From positions 1-64,000 of the forward strand of contig JAHHHL010000031.1 of NCBI GenBank assembly GCA_019359375.1: a stretch of 64,000 nt of DNA, given 5' to 3'. Positions 1 through 8,223 of this stretch are shown piece after piece; within the stretch, counting starts at the first letter, position 1, and each line of letters starts with the position of its first letter. Made by a program: the position numbers and the translations under genes. Below the pieces are notes generated by a model. It saw only the letters and a list, made by a program, of their open reading frames with translations, was not told where the DNA came from and ran no database searches. The DNA is from Lyngbya sp. HA4199-MV5. Lineage in GTDB: Bacteria > Cyanobacteriota > Cyanobacteriia > Leptolyngbyales > Leptolyngbyaceae.

Positions 1-227
1 CCGAAAGGCTCGAAGCTTGTCAAAATTACTCATAGTCAAGTGATTTGAAACGTCCTTGACTATTAAGCAGTCAGATCGTTCGGTCTGGCTGCCTTTCCTC
101 GCTCTTTAGTCTAAACTCCAGTAAGAAATTTAATACACGAAATATATCTACTCAGAGTTCTGATCGCCTAATTGCTAGAGCAGTCACTTAGACAGCTTGT
201 TTCTACATGTAGTGCGGGCAGCTTGCC

Positions 228-250
228 TGTGCAAGCGTCTCGCTTGCACA
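228..250. repeat. Perfect 10-bp hairpin upstream of darT
   Basis: TGTGCAAGCG (228-237) and CGCTTGCACA (241-250) are exact reverse complements around a 3-nt TCT loop. The following bases are T-rich (ATTTGTTTTT), so it could be a rho-independent terminator of a gene left of the window. No gene is seen in 1-462; apart from this hairpin, the one at 266-302 and a short ctacatgtag palindrome near 204, I see nothing there. Confidence 0.6.
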
Positions 251-265
251 ATTTGTTTTTACAAG

Positions 266-302
266 ACTCCTCAGATTTTGACGGCAGCAAAATCTGAGGA
301 GT
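266..302. repeat. Perfect 15-bp inverted repeat upstream of darT
   Basis: ACTCCTCAGATTTTG (266-280) pairs perfectly with CAAAATCTGAGGAGT (288-302) around a 7-nt loop. It lies about 160 bp before the toxin gene at 463. It may be a second terminator stem or an operator; it is not followed by a T-run on the + strand. Confidence 0.6.
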
Positions 303-462
303 ACTCAAATTGCTCCTGATAGCTGGTCAGTACTACCGATTTCCCTGCCAATTGAGATAGACCCAATATTTGGTAGAGTTAAATGCCTTGCCTTCTAATT
401 AGAGCGATTCTTGTATCGAAACGCTGAGCGATCGCAGCGTTGACAATCCATCTGTTTTTCCA

Positions 463-1089
463 ATGCCTACTCCTATCTACCACATCACTCACTTGGGTAA
501 TCTGGCTTCGATTTTAGCAATTGATGGATTGTGCGCTTATAGTGTGATGCAGCAGCAGGGCATTCACTATACTGACCTTGCGAACCAAAACATTCAAACC
601 CGTCGAACTAAGACGATCGTGTCGTGTGGAGCTGGTGGTAAATTAACAGACTACGTTCCCTTTTATTTTGCTCCCCGCTCTCCGATGCTTTATGCCATTC
701 ATCAAGGCAATGTCCCAACTTATACGGAGGGGCAAGAAGCAGTAATTTATCTGGTCTCTACGGTCGAGGCAGTGCAGCAAGCCAGCCTCTCGTTCGTCTT
801 TACCGACGGGCATGGTATCATGACACTTACCGAATTCTTTGATGACCTTGCTCAATTGGATCAGGTGGATTGGCAGGTCATGAGCCTAAAATATTGGTTC
901 GATACGCCGGAGGATAATGACCGAAAGCGACGGCGGCAGGCAGAGTTTCTGGTGTATCAGTTTTTTGGGTGGCAACTCGTCACCGAGGTTGGAGTGATCC
1001 ATCCCTCGGTTAAAGGGGAAGTTGAGCAGTGCTTACGGACAGCAACTCATCAACCAGCGGTCATTGTGCGACGGAATTGGTACTATTAA
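463..1089 (+). CDS. darT: DarT-type DNA ADP-ribosyltransferase toxin
   Basis: 208 aa, the usual length of DarT (DUF4433 family), which ADP-ribosylates thymidine in single-stranded DNA using NAD+. The N-terminal YHITHLGNLASIL segment (residues 6-18), the VPFYFAPRSPMLY strand (65-77) and the RRRQAEFLV helix around E161 match the family's NAD-binding and catalytic regions; E161 sits where the catalytic Glu is expected. The antitoxin gene follows 22 bp later on the same strand, the standard toxin-first darTG order. The start ATG at 463 follows a long non-coding stretch. Known homologues act in toxin-antitoxin stabilisation and anti-phage defence; the role here is inferred from the family. Confidence 0.9.
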   Translation: MPTPIYHITHLGNLASILAIDGLCAYSVMQQQGIHYTDLANQNIQTRRTKTIVSCGAGGKLTDYVPFYFAPRSPMLYAIHQGNVPTYTEGQEAVIYLVSTVEAVQQASLSFVFTDGHGIMTLTEFFDDLAQLDQVDWQVMSLKYWFDTPEDNDRKRRRQAEFLVYQFFGWQLVTEVGVIHPSVKGEVEQCLRTATHQPAVIVRRNWYY

Positions 1090-1111
1090 GAGAATCTAGA
1101 GACGACTTGTT

Positions 1112-2152
1112 ATGCTTGAGTCCTGCTGGGGCAATCTTCTTGAGTCGGATGCAGAAGCCCTCGTCAACACTGTTAACTGTGTTGGTGTGATGGGGAAGGG
1201 GTTGGCATTGCAATTCAAGCAGGCGTTCCCAGAAAACTTTCGTGAGTATCGGCAAGCCTGTCAGTCTGGCGCGGTGCAGCCAGGGCAAATGTTGATTGTG
1301 CAAACAGGTCGGTTAGACGACCCACGCTACATCATCAACTTTCCCACGAAGCGTCACTGGAGGAATCCGTCTCAGATTAAAGATATTAAGACTGGGCTAC
1401 GGGCACTGATTGAAGTTGTGAAGCGGTTAGGCATTCGCTCGATCGCCATTCCGCCGTTAGGGTGCGGTAATGGTGGGCTGGAATGGTCACAAGTCGCACC
1501 TTTGATTGAGTCTGCTTTTGCAGAGGTGCCAGAGGTGAAAGTATGGGTCTTTGAACCTCCGCTAGTTTCTCGAAGTCATGCTTCATCAATTGCCCCTTTC
1601 CCTAAATTGACTCGCGCTCGTGCGCTGCTGATTGAGCTGATGAATCAGTATCAGTCGCTCGATAATCCGCTAACCGTGCTGGAAGTCCAAAAGCTTGCTT
1701 ATCTGCTTCAGTCAGCAGGGGAGCCGTTGCGTTTGCAATTTATGAAAGGGAAGTACGGTCCCTTTGCTGAGAATCTGCATCCGGTTCTGCGTCAATTGGA
1801 AGGTTATTACATCAAGGACTGCCATGCTGATGATAGGGCAGAAATTCAACTCCTGACTGGAGCAGTGGAAGCCGCTCAACCTCATCTCACTAACACTTCT
1901 GCTGTTGAGGTCTTGGAGCGAGTAGTTAGTTTGATAGAGGGTTTTGAGAGTCCCTATGGGTTAGAAGTGCTGACAGTCGCCCATTGGGTTACTCAAGAAG
2001 ACTTACAGGCGATAGAAGATGTGGAGTGGGCGATCGTGAAAATGCAGCAGTGGAGTCTTTACCAGCCAGAACGGTTAAAGCCACAGCATATTTGTAAAGC
2101 TTGGCAACGCCTCCATCAGCAGAACTGGATACGCGCTAAAGAATTAGCTTAA
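1112..2152 (+). CDS. darG: DarG-type macrodomain antitoxin (DNA ADP-ribose glycohydrolase)
   Basis: 346 aa. Residues 1-150 form a macrodomain: GNLLESDAEALVNTVN then GVMGKGLALQFK (about 25-36) and PPLGCGNGGLEW (about 114-125) are the ADP-ribose-binding loops of the DarG/ALC1-like class. This domain removes ADP-ribose from thymidine in DNA. Residues about 165-346 are the helical C-terminal domain found in DarG (LTVLEVQKLAYLLQ, GKYGPFAENLHPVL), which is thought to bind and neutralise DarT directly. It immediately follows darT, so the two are very likely cotranscribed. Full length, no visible damage. Confidence 0.92.
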   Translation: MLESCWGNLLESDAEALVNTVNCVGVMGKGLALQFKQAFPENFREYRQACQSGAVQPGQMLIVQTGRLDDPRYIINFPTKRHWRNPSQIKDIKTGLRALIEVVKRLGIRSIAIPPLGCGNGGLEWSQVAPLIESAFAEVPEVKVWVFEPPLVSRSHASSIAPFPKLTRARALLIELMNQYQSLDNPLTVLEVQKLAYLLQSAGEPLRLQFMKGKYGPFAENLHPVLRQLEGYYIKDCHADDRAEIQLLTGAVEAAQPHLTNTSAVEVLERVVSLIEGFESPYGLEVLTVAHWVTQEDLQAIEDVEWAIVKMQQWSLYQPERLKPQHICKAWQRLHQQNWIRAKELA

Positions 2153-2274
2153 AGGCTGAGCGATTTTCCGTGTTGGCGATTGCAGGGCTGGTCAGAATTC
2201 TGCTGCATCCGGCTTAATTTCTAGCGATCGCAGGCGTTCTGTAGAGAGATTAGTCTGTTTACTCTGCTTAAATA

Positions 2275-2526
2275 TCAAGCGTCCTCACCCCCTTTGAGGG
2301 TTTCTGACTCCTTTAGCTCTTGTTCTTTCTGCCGCATCCACGGCTCTAAAGCTTCCTCCATCGCTGCTCCATGATCAATTCCCAGTTGGGCACAAAGCCC
2401 CTTAAAGCGTCGAGCCATCTTTTTGGGAATGTGCCCGCGCACAGCCTCGTAATTAGTGTCATCCTTCTTGCTCACAGGCTCGCAATTATCATTCACTTCG
2501 GGTGTTTCGAGTTGATTTTCCCACAT
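2275..2526 (-). CDS. Small RHH-like DNA-binding protein
   Basis: 83 aa from the ATG at 2526 (a TTG at 2535 would add three residues). The middle part, GHIPKKMARRFKGLCAQLG followed by two further helices, has the strand-helix-helix look of plasmid ribbon-helix-helix proteins, and the C-terminus is acidic (KQEELKE-like). I do not recognise a named family. Two perfect 8-bp direct repeats lie just upstream (2553-2568), as expected for an autoregulated RHH gene. It is convergent with darG. Function is inferred only from shape and context. Confidence 0.55.
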   Translation of the reverse strand: MWENQLETPEVNDNCEPVSKKDDTNYEAVRGHIPKKMARRFKGLCAQLGIDHGAAMEEALEPWMRQKEQELKESETLKGGEDA

Positions 2527-2552
2527 TGCTCCCAATTCTTTAACGGTTGTGA

Positions 2553-2568
2553 CTTCGTAACTTCGTAA
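2553..2568. promoter_or_regulatory. Tandem 8-bp direct repeats between divergent genes
   Basis: CTTCGTAA occurs twice in a row (2553-2560, 2561-2568) between the leftward RHH-like gene and the rightward gene at 2652. A TATAAT at 2575-2580 could be a -10 for the rightward gene, and the same A/T stretch read on the other strand (TATTAT) could serve the leftward gene. Tandem short direct repeats are the usual RHH operator form; binding is inferred. Confidence 0.45.
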
Positions 2569-2651
2569 CTGTGCTATAATACTATTACTTTCGGCTTCGC
2601 GCAGGAGCTTGAGAAGTTGAGGAAGATGGCTTTTTGCAGTAGGTCGGCGTA

Positions 2652-2975
2652 TTGCAGTGGAAGATCACCGTGGTTGATAAAACATCTCGAGTTTTACATA
2701 CGTTAGTTTCAGACGAAACTTCTAGCCTTCTACCATTAGCCAAATTCCATCTAGGCGATCGCGTTTGCTGGTTCCGTGTTTCCACTCAAGACTTTGGCGT
2801 TGTCATAGACCGCTTTTATGGCACAGAAGGGAGTGTACAGGCACTCGGTTGGCACTACACCATCCAGCTCGATTCCAGCAGCCCCTCCTTTGCCCACTGC
2901 AAGATCGACTACGGCTTCGAGGAGGATCTAGCGTTAATGGATCGAGATCTGGGGGGTGCAGATGCAGTTGACTGA
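2652..2975 (+). CDS. Unknown small beta-rich protein, module copy 1
   Basis: 107 aa from a TTG start. I do not recognise the family. Residues about 30-97 (KFHLGDRVCW, FGVVIDRFYG, GWHYTIQLD, then FEEDLAL) align well with the protein at 3366-3710 (KFEIGQTVLW, FGTIIGLVYA, GYHYAIALD, FEDDLEL), so the two are paralogues. The alternating hydrophobic pattern with a G-x-x-V-x-W motif looks like a small SH3-like barrel; that is inference. Its end overlaps the start of the next gene, suggesting coupled translation. Confidence 0.65.
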   Translation: MQWKITVVDKTSRVLHTLVSDETSSLLPLAKFHLGDRVCWFRVSTQDFGVVIDRFYGTEGSVQALGWHYTIQLDSSSPSFAHCKIDYGFEEDLALMDRDLGGADAVD

Positions 2976-3231
2976 TACTCAAACTCAGCTCTTAGAGCAG
3001 CTTGTAGCACTGCCGTTGCTAATGCCGGATGACTTTGTTGCCCGTTGGACAATGAGCTATCGAGAGATCAGCCAGATTTGCTGCTGTTCCACCTCAACCG
3101 TCGAACACTGGTTTAGCACAGGAGCCGGACGGAGAGCACCCGCTCAGTGCTACCAAAAGCTGTTAGCGATCGCCGATTTTCTGCTGACCAATGTTGATGC
3201 CATTCACTACTGGCAGCAACTCTGGGAATAA
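2962..3231 (+). CDS. Small HTH protein, module copy 1
   Basis: 89 aa from the ATG at 2962, chosen because a G-run (GGGGGG) sits just upstream; a GTG at 2956 is in frame. YREISQICCCSTSTVEHWF reads as a helix-turn-helix, followed by the signature HWFSTGAGRR. The protein at 3725-4030 has the same layout (YPDIARLTGVTRDTVSHWF, STGRGSRE), so the two are clear paralogues. It overlaps the preceding gene by 14 bp. Probably a DNA-binding partner of the preceding small protein; no named family recognised. Confidence 0.65.
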   Translation: MQLTDTQTQLLEQLVALPLLMPDDFVARWTMSYREISQICCCSTSTVEHWFSTGAGRRAPAQCYQKLLAIADFLLTNVDAIHYWQQLWE

Positions 3232-3365
3232 GTGAAGGAATGTTGCGTTCGAGGTTGTCAATTTGACAGATGTCTTGTCGGCTCAACAGGGATTTAGGAA
3301 GCAATGATCATGAATGAGCAACCGCAGCTTTTAATGGCAAATAGGCTGATTTTTACTGCGCTTTT

Positions 3366-3710
3366 ATGAGCAACTCAAATCCACCACCTTCTCACCTTTC
3401 CGTTCCCGTTCGACCCGACCCCAACCTGATCATCACCCCGATTTGCTTGACTGCATCCTTACCAGAGCAGTTTGCCGCACCCAAGTTTGAGATCGGACAA
3501 ACCGTGCTGTGGGCGAGGGTGGCTACCCACGGCTTTGGCACCATCATTGGACTGGTCTATGCTCACAGCGTCAGTGTTGAGGCAGTTGGCTACCACTATG
3601 CGATCGCCCTGGATGACAATAGTCCTTCACGAGCAGATTGTGCAGCGGACTGGGCTTTTGAGGACGACCTGGAACTTGTTGCCACCCATGCCCATTTACT
3701 GCAAGCGTGA
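3366..3710 (+). CDS. Unknown small beta-rich protein, module copy 2
   Basis: 114 aa. Paralogue of the protein at 2652-2975: shared G-x-x-V-x-W, FG-x-I-I, G(W/Y)HY-x-I-x-LD, SPS and FE(E/D)DL motifs in the same order. It has an extra N-terminal stretch of about 38 residues rich in Pro and Ser. The stop overlaps the possible GTG start (3707) of the next gene. Function unknown. Confidence 0.65.
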   Translation: MSNSNPPPSHLSVPVRPDPNLIITPICLTASLPEQFAAPKFEIGQTVLWARVATHGFGTIIGLVYAHSVSVEAVGYHYAIALDDNSPSRADCAADWAFEDDLELVATHAHLLQA

Positions 3711-3724
3711 AGGAGCGATCGTCT

Positions 3725-4030
3725 ATGTATCCCACGCATCGCCAATGGACGCTATTTGAGCGCTACAAAAACTGCCCGCCGCCGATGTCACCTCGCACCT
3801 TTCTTCAGCAGTGGGCGCTAGATTATCCTGACATTGCTCGCTTGACCGGTGTAACTAGAGATACTGTGTCCCACTGGTTCAGCACTGGTCGAGGTAGCCG
3901 GGAAGTGCCAATTCACCATTGCCGGCGATTGGCAACCATTGACTTCTTTTGGCGCAACCCGGATCGCATTCCACAAGATTTACTGGATGAATGGTGTGGT
4001 TTATTAGAAGACTCAGAACCGCAATCTTAA
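3725..4030 (+). CDS. Small HTH protein, module copy 2
   Basis: 101 aa from the ATG at 3725, which has AAGGAG 9 bp upstream; an in-frame GTG at 3707 overlaps the previous gene. The predicted helix-turn-helix DIARLTGVTRDTVSHWF and the following STGRGSRE match the HTH protein at 2962-3231. The gene pair therefore repeats the pair at 2652-3231. Function unknown; DNA binding inferred from the HTH. Confidence 0.68.
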   Translation: MYPTHRQWTLFERYKNCPPPMSPRTFLQQWALDYPDIARLTGVTRDTVSHWFSTGRGSREVPIHHCRRLATIDFFWRNPDRIPQDLLDEWCGLLEDSEPQS

Positions 4031-4045
4031 TTGACTAATTGACTT

Positions 4046-4085
4046 ACTTCATAAACCTGTGTTGTCACGACAGAAATTGCTTGTC
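4046..4085. repeat. Dispersed imperfect palindromic repeat, copy A
   Basis: ACTTCATAAACCTG then TGTTGTCACGACAG then AAATTGCTTG. The core TGTCACGACA is an imperfect dyad. The same arrangement (CTTCA-x-AAA, Y-CTGTCG-n-CGACAG core, then a TTG-rich tail) occurs at 5081-5122 and 13393-13433, and the core plus tail again at 13639-13672. It lies between the stop at 4030 and the start at 4154. Confidence 0.5.
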
Positions 4086-4153
4086 CAAAACCTAATCCAT
4101 GAACAAAATCTGAAAAGCGATGATCCATTTATGGAAGCAGCTTAAAGAAACTC

Positions 4154-5071
4154 GTGGACGCTCAACTCCCACTCTCATTGAAGCAATTTATTCGCAGACA
4201 GCCCTACCTCTACCGGAAGCTCTGCTTCTGGGCAAGTCAGCGTAGCTTAGATGACCCGACAGCGCAGGTGAATCAGTACCTGACCCAACTCGTGCTAGAG
4301 ACCGATGCCCAAGGCGATCGCGCTGCCTTACTTCAACAGTGGTTAAAAGTGCTGACTCCTCAAGAACGGATCAGTTTGGCGCAACTGAGTCCAATTTCAA
4401 TTCGAGATTATCCAGGTGGGTCAGGCTGGTATGCCTTGCAGAAAGGCGAGTACAGTGTTATCGCTGAACCTGTGCTGCATGAAGTTTGCCACGCAGGACA
4501 GCAACAGGCAATCATTACCCGTAATCGCTACAACTGCCTGATACTGAACACAAAAAACTTATTGATAGTTGATGTAGACCTTGGCGATCCAAACTCGACT
4601 GATTATCCAGATTGTGCGGTGAGCTGCCAAATTGCAATTAGTCAACAACAAGCGATCGCGGCTTTGGAAGCGATCGTCCAGCAATTTCCCCAACTGAGCT
4701 TTCGCGTCTATCGAACTCGCAATGGGTTGCGTTATCTTTGTACAACCCGACCCTTTGACCCCTTAGATCACACCACCCATCGGTTGATGCAGAACCTTTA
4801 TGTTGATCCGCTTTACGCCCGCTTGTGCAAATTCCAGGCAACCTTTCGAGCACGCCTGACTCCCAAGCCGTGGCGAATTGAAACCGATGAACAGGAACGG
4901 TTTGTCTACGATCGCACCACAGGATTGGTATTGCCAGACTATCGCTCCTACGCCGTTTGCCATTTTGTCGAAATCGTTGGAGAGCCAACAATCCTCCCCG
5001 CATTTGAGTCAGCCATTCAAGTTCATGATTCCTTTTGCCGAGTCAATCAATTGGCGCTGGAGTTGGCATGA
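4154..5071 (+). CDS. Conserved unknown protein with DVD motif (possible primase-like fold)
   Basis: 305 aa from a GTG start. I recognise a widely spread but unnamed protein type with LLIVDVDLGD (D140, D142), FRVYRTRNGLRYLCTT (about 183-198) and a conserved FRARLTPKPWR (about 231-241). A hydrophobic strand ending in D-x-D followed by later beta strands recalls the catalytic core of archaeo-eukaryotic primase-like enzymes, where the two Asp bind metal. I cannot identify the expected His motif, so this is a weak inference. It is bracketed by two copies of the palindromic repeat (4046 and 5081). Confidence 0.6.
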   Translation: MDAQLPLSLKQFIRRQPYLYRKLCFWASQRSLDDPTAQVNQYLTQLVLETDAQGDRAALLQQWLKVLTPQERISLAQLSPISIRDYPGGSGWYALQKGEYSVIAEPVLHEVCHAGQQQAIITRNRYNCLILNTKNLLIVDVDLGDPNSTDYPDCAVSCQIAISQQQAIAALEAIVQQFPQLSFRVYRTRNGLRYLCTTRPFDPLDHTTHRLMQNLYVDPLYARLCKFQATFRARLTPKPWRIETDEQERFVYDRTTGLVLPDYRSYAVCHFVEIVGEPTILPAFESAIQVHDSFCRVNQLALELA

Positions 5072-5080
5072 GGCAAGCCC

Positions 5081-5122
5081 ACTTCACAAATCTCTGTCGC
5101 CGCGACAGGGATTGATTGCACC
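5081..5122. repeat. Dispersed palindromic repeat, copy B
   Basis: ACTTCACAAATCTCTGTCG then CCGCGACAGGGATTGATTG. The core CTGTCGCCGCGACAG is a perfect dyad (CTGTCG/CGACAG with a 3-nt centre). It matches copy C (13393-13433) over about 35 bp with few differences and copy A more loosely. It sits in the short gap between genes ending at 5071 and starting at 5179. Confidence 0.6.
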
Positions 5123-5178
5123 AAGCCACGGCATTCTCTTCAATAAGACGCAGCACGGTATGTAGGTGTACGCTCGAC

Positions 5179-6084
5179 ATGAATGCATTCCAGAAGCGCT
5201 CCCGCTCAAGTTCAAAACTAGCTGGCATCATTGATCGCCAAACAGATTTGGCAAACTGCCACTCCCAAGAAATCATGAAGGCTTTGATGCTACAACAGCC
5301 AGACCCAATCACGATGCAGCGAGTTTTGCACGACTTAGTCCGGCATCCCGAATACTGGGATGCATTTGTGACAGGACCTCGATTACCAGCAACAGAGCAG
5401 GTCGCAGATCCAGGAACTCTAATTTGTCTACGAGACCTATTTATTGGCTGGAACACCGACACCCTTTACGTGCTAGCACCCAACGCTCAACGGGCGCGAT
5501 CGCTCAAGACACTGGCGAAAGGATGGAACTGCACCGAGGTCATGCTTCACCCCCCTGAAACGGTTCAACGTTTGGTGGGTAAATATCTTATGAGCGGACA
5601 AAGCCTGGTTTCAGCATACTGGCAGCACCCTGCTCTCCTAGATGAGGAGTTTGATTTTGACACAATCTATGACCTGACCGAACCACTCCAATTCGATGAT
5701 CTGCCGGAGTTGGGAAAATGCCCACCTCAAGTACTAATGGCTGGCTTATTGCTGAAGCACGGCTCTGAGCGCTTTCATGCTCCCACCATTCTGAAGGACC
5801 TGCAATCCTGTCCTCAGTGGTGGTACAGCTTCGTTGCCGGACCTGCTTTACCCAACTCAACCACAGGAATTGCAAATCGCTTGAGTGGTCTGCGTGGCTT
5901 TCCCGACTACTGGTGGACGGATTGTCTATACCTCTGGTCACGCAGTCAAGCTGCTGCCATTCAACTCAAAGCACTGGGTCAAAGCTGGTCGTGTAAAACA
6001 GCCACGATTCTTGAGAGTTCGGAATCCGCTCGACTTCTGGCGCTGCCCAAAAGTTCGCCTGTCGTTGTTCTGTCTTGGCGGTAG
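5179..6084 (+). CDS. Unknown protein with two internal repeats
   Basis: 301 aa from the ATG at 5179; a TTG at 5116 would add 21 residues but runs into the palindromic repeat, so the ATG is preferred. The protein holds two diverged copies of one domain of about 95 residues: the first has LHDLVRHPEYWDAFVTGP, CLRDLFIGWNTDTLYV and LAKGWNCTEVML; the second has LKDLQSCPQWWYSFVAGP, GLRGFPDYWWTDCLYLW and LGQSWSCKTATIL. I recognise no family. The genes around it are also unknown and on the same strand, so it may belong to a 4154-8189 operon. Confidence 0.65.
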   Translation: MNAFQKRSRSSSKLAGIIDRQTDLANCHSQEIMKALMLQQPDPITMQRVLHDLVRHPEYWDAFVTGPRLPATEQVADPGTLICLRDLFIGWNTDTLYVLAPNAQRARSLKTLAKGWNCTEVMLHPPETVQRLVGKYLMSGQSLVSAYWQHPALLDEEFDFDTIYDLTEPLQFDDLPELGKCPPQVLMAGLLLKHGSERFHAPTILKDLQSCPQWWYSFVAGPALPNSTTGIANRLSGLRGFPDYWWTDCLYLWSRSQAAAIQLKALGQSWSCKTATILESSESARLLALPKSSPVVVLSWR

Positions 6085-6096
6085 TTAGGGGAGAAA

Positions 6097-7185
6097 TTGA
6101 CAGTGCCACTTTTTGCTATCCTGCACATCGATCTTCAGGGACTGCATCGCCACAGTTGCACGTTAGTTGAGGCTGCATCGCTCACCGAGGTTGCTCAACA
6201 CATGCTCACCAATCCAGACCGTTGGCAGGCAGCACTTGAATATAGTTACCCGAACGACGATGATTGCCGTAGTCTACGCATTCGAATTGGGGCAGATGAC
6301 CTGACACCACACGACCTTTTGACGCTCATTGGTCAAACAGAGCCGGATCAACATTTGGCTGAAATGCTGCGAATTTATCCAGTAGAGATTCAAATGCTTG
6401 ATCAAGTGCAAATAAAAACTCGCTTGCTGGATGAAAATGCGAGTCAAATCCATTCCAGTGGAACCCTTCCGGCAGAACCGACACCTACGACTACGACTGA
6501 GGCTTCTCCATCCCAGATCCTCTCTGCCTACACAGCCTTGCAGCACCAAAAAAGGAAAGAAATAACTACTCAACTCCAGCAGGTACACGATCGTTTTGCT
6601 CAGCAGCTACAGGCTGTGCAGCAGCAGGAACAGAAGTTTGTGAACACTCAAGCAGACTTGCTCAATCAACTTCGTCATCAACTGGCAATCGATGCGCGAT
6701 CGCTCCTGTTGACCCCCAATTTTCAAGACTATTTGCAGGTGTTGTTAGAGCAGGATATTTGGAGATACAGCCAGTTGCGCTTTCAACTCCCTACCTCAGA
6801 CCTTTCAAACTGGTTAATCCCCACCCTTGAGTTTCCAGTGCAGTTAGTCGTTCAGATGAATCAGCCCGACGAAGAGACCGTTGATGTTAATCATTGCATC
6901 GAGATGACGGTTGGAGTAGGACTTTGGCAGCAGAACTTAAGAATTCCTACAGTCACCATCAATGATGAAAATCTCAACTATCCGGGTGCTTATGATACGG
7001 AGCAGCAATGGTTGACTACAGGTCAACATTTGAAACAATCGATTGAATCTGAGCCATTTGGATTTGTCGTTTCACCAAACTTGTCATCTACTCAACACTC
7101 GCAACTGATCATGGAATTAACTTGCTTATTGGCTTATGTCACGCAGTTGTTTAATCTGAATCACACGTGTTTCACTCAGGATTGA
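6097..7185 (+). CDS. Unknown protein with central coiled coil
   Basis: 362 aa from TTG 6097 (a GTG lies at 6103). It starts 12 bp after the previous stop. The N-terminal 120 residues look globular, followed by a Pro/Thr-rich linker (PAEPTPTTTTEASP) and a Gln-rich coiled coil of about 60 residues (QQVHDRFAQQLQAVQQQEQ). The C-terminal 150 residues are again globular. No known domain recognised. Spacing of 6 bp to the next gene suggests an operon with it. Confidence 0.6.
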   Translation: MTVPLFAILHIDLQGLHRHSCTLVEAASLTEVAQHMLTNPDRWQAALEYSYPNDDDCRSLRIRIGADDLTPHDLLTLIGQTEPDQHLAEMLRIYPVEIQMLDQVQIKTRLLDENASQIHSSGTLPAEPTPTTTTEASPSQILSAYTALQHQKRKEITTQLQQVHDRFAQQLQAVQQQEQKFVNTQADLLNQLRHQLAIDARSLLLTPNFQDYLQVLLEQDIWRYSQLRFQLPTSDLSNWLIPTLEFPVQLVVQMNQPDEETVDVNHCIEMTVGVGLWQQNLRIPTVTINDENLNYPGAYDTEQQWLTTGQHLKQSIESEPFGFVVSPNLSSTQHSQLIMELTCLLAYVTQLFNLNHTCFTQD

Positions 7186-7191
7186 AACCGA

Positions 7192-8189
7192 ATGGCAAAG
7201 TCTCGCAAACTTGAAGACCTGATGGCGACGCTGAAGCAGACTCGCGACGATCCAACATCCCAATCAGGATTAGCTGTCTTGCACCAAGTTCTGAGCAGCA
7301 AATACTCGGTTGCGGTTGCTCAAGTGGCTGAGTTAGTGTCCCAATTTGAACTACACGCTTTCATTCCTGAACTGGTCTCTGCCTTCGATCGCTTCATGCT
7401 CAACGCGAAAGAAAACGATCCGGGGTGTCGAGCCAAGCAAGCCATTGCAGAGGCCCTTTACCGTCTCGACTACAGCGATGAAGTGCTGTTCCTCAAAGGC
7501 ATCCGGCACGTTCAAGAAGAACCGGTTTGGGGAGGGTGGATACTGCTCCAACCTTGCGTGGCACCTGTGCTTTAGGACTGGTGAGGATGAATTATCCGCT
7601 GGTGATGGTAGAACTAGCAGATTTGCTGGTAGACCCAGAACCCGAAGCTCGGATTGGAGCGGCACGAGCAATCGCCTACACCCAAAATGAACAGGGGGTG
7701 CCGCTGCTGCGGCTGCGGGTCAAGATTGGTGACACCTCACCGGTGCTGTCAGAATGTCTGATCGCGTTGCTCTAACTTGCGCCAGAGCAATCCCTGCCGC
7801 TGGTTAAGGATTTTCTGTATGCTCAAAAATCACCTGGATTAGAAGAGGATGTGGACAAAGCAGAAGCCGCTGCTTTAGCGCTGTCAGAATCTCGATTGCC
7901 AGAGGCGTTCTCAATCTTGAAACCCTGGTGGAAGAGGATTCGTGAACAAGAACTACGCAAGACGGGGTTACTGGCGATCGCTACTCTCCGCCAACCGGAT
8001 GCCCTGGAGTTCTTACTGGCTCTAATTGCAGATGGTAAGCCTCAAGCCGCGATCGGTGCCATCAAAGCGATAGGAGTGTATGTGCAGGATCAAGCGCTGT
8101 GGCAGCGAGTGTGTCGAACGTCCAAGGAACGGCAGGATGTGGACTTAAAGCCCTTCCTCGAAAAAGTATCAAAATCGATGCCAGTCTAA
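7192..8189 (+). pseudogene. Broken HEAT-repeat gene (frameshift plus nonsense)
   Basis: Three reading-frame pieces make one protein of about 330 aa. The first runs from ATG 7192 to about 7530; the reading then moves to another frame near the G-rich stretch at 7526-7538 and continues as TLRGTCALGLVRMNYP; an in-frame TAA at 7773-7775 interrupts it before APEQSLPLVKDFL, after which the same frame runs to 8189. The helix pairs (DLLVDPEPEARIGAARAIAY, EFLLALIADGKPQAAIGAIK) are HEAT/PBS-lyase-like repeats. Two independent lesions argue for a dead gene, though a sequencing error could explain the frameshift. Confidence 0.75.
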
Positions 8190-8223
8190 TCTCGACTAAA
8201 GTTGACAACAGATTTGCACTGCA

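Noticed and set aside
4046-5122. Solo CRISPR repeats
   Set aside because: The CTGTCG palindromic units resemble degenerate CRISPR repeats in length, but there is no regular spacer spacing, no array and no cas gene in the window.
5043-5462. Leftward 139-residue frame
   Set aside because: Antisense to the internally repeated protein at 5179-6084, whose two matching halves prove the other strand is coding.
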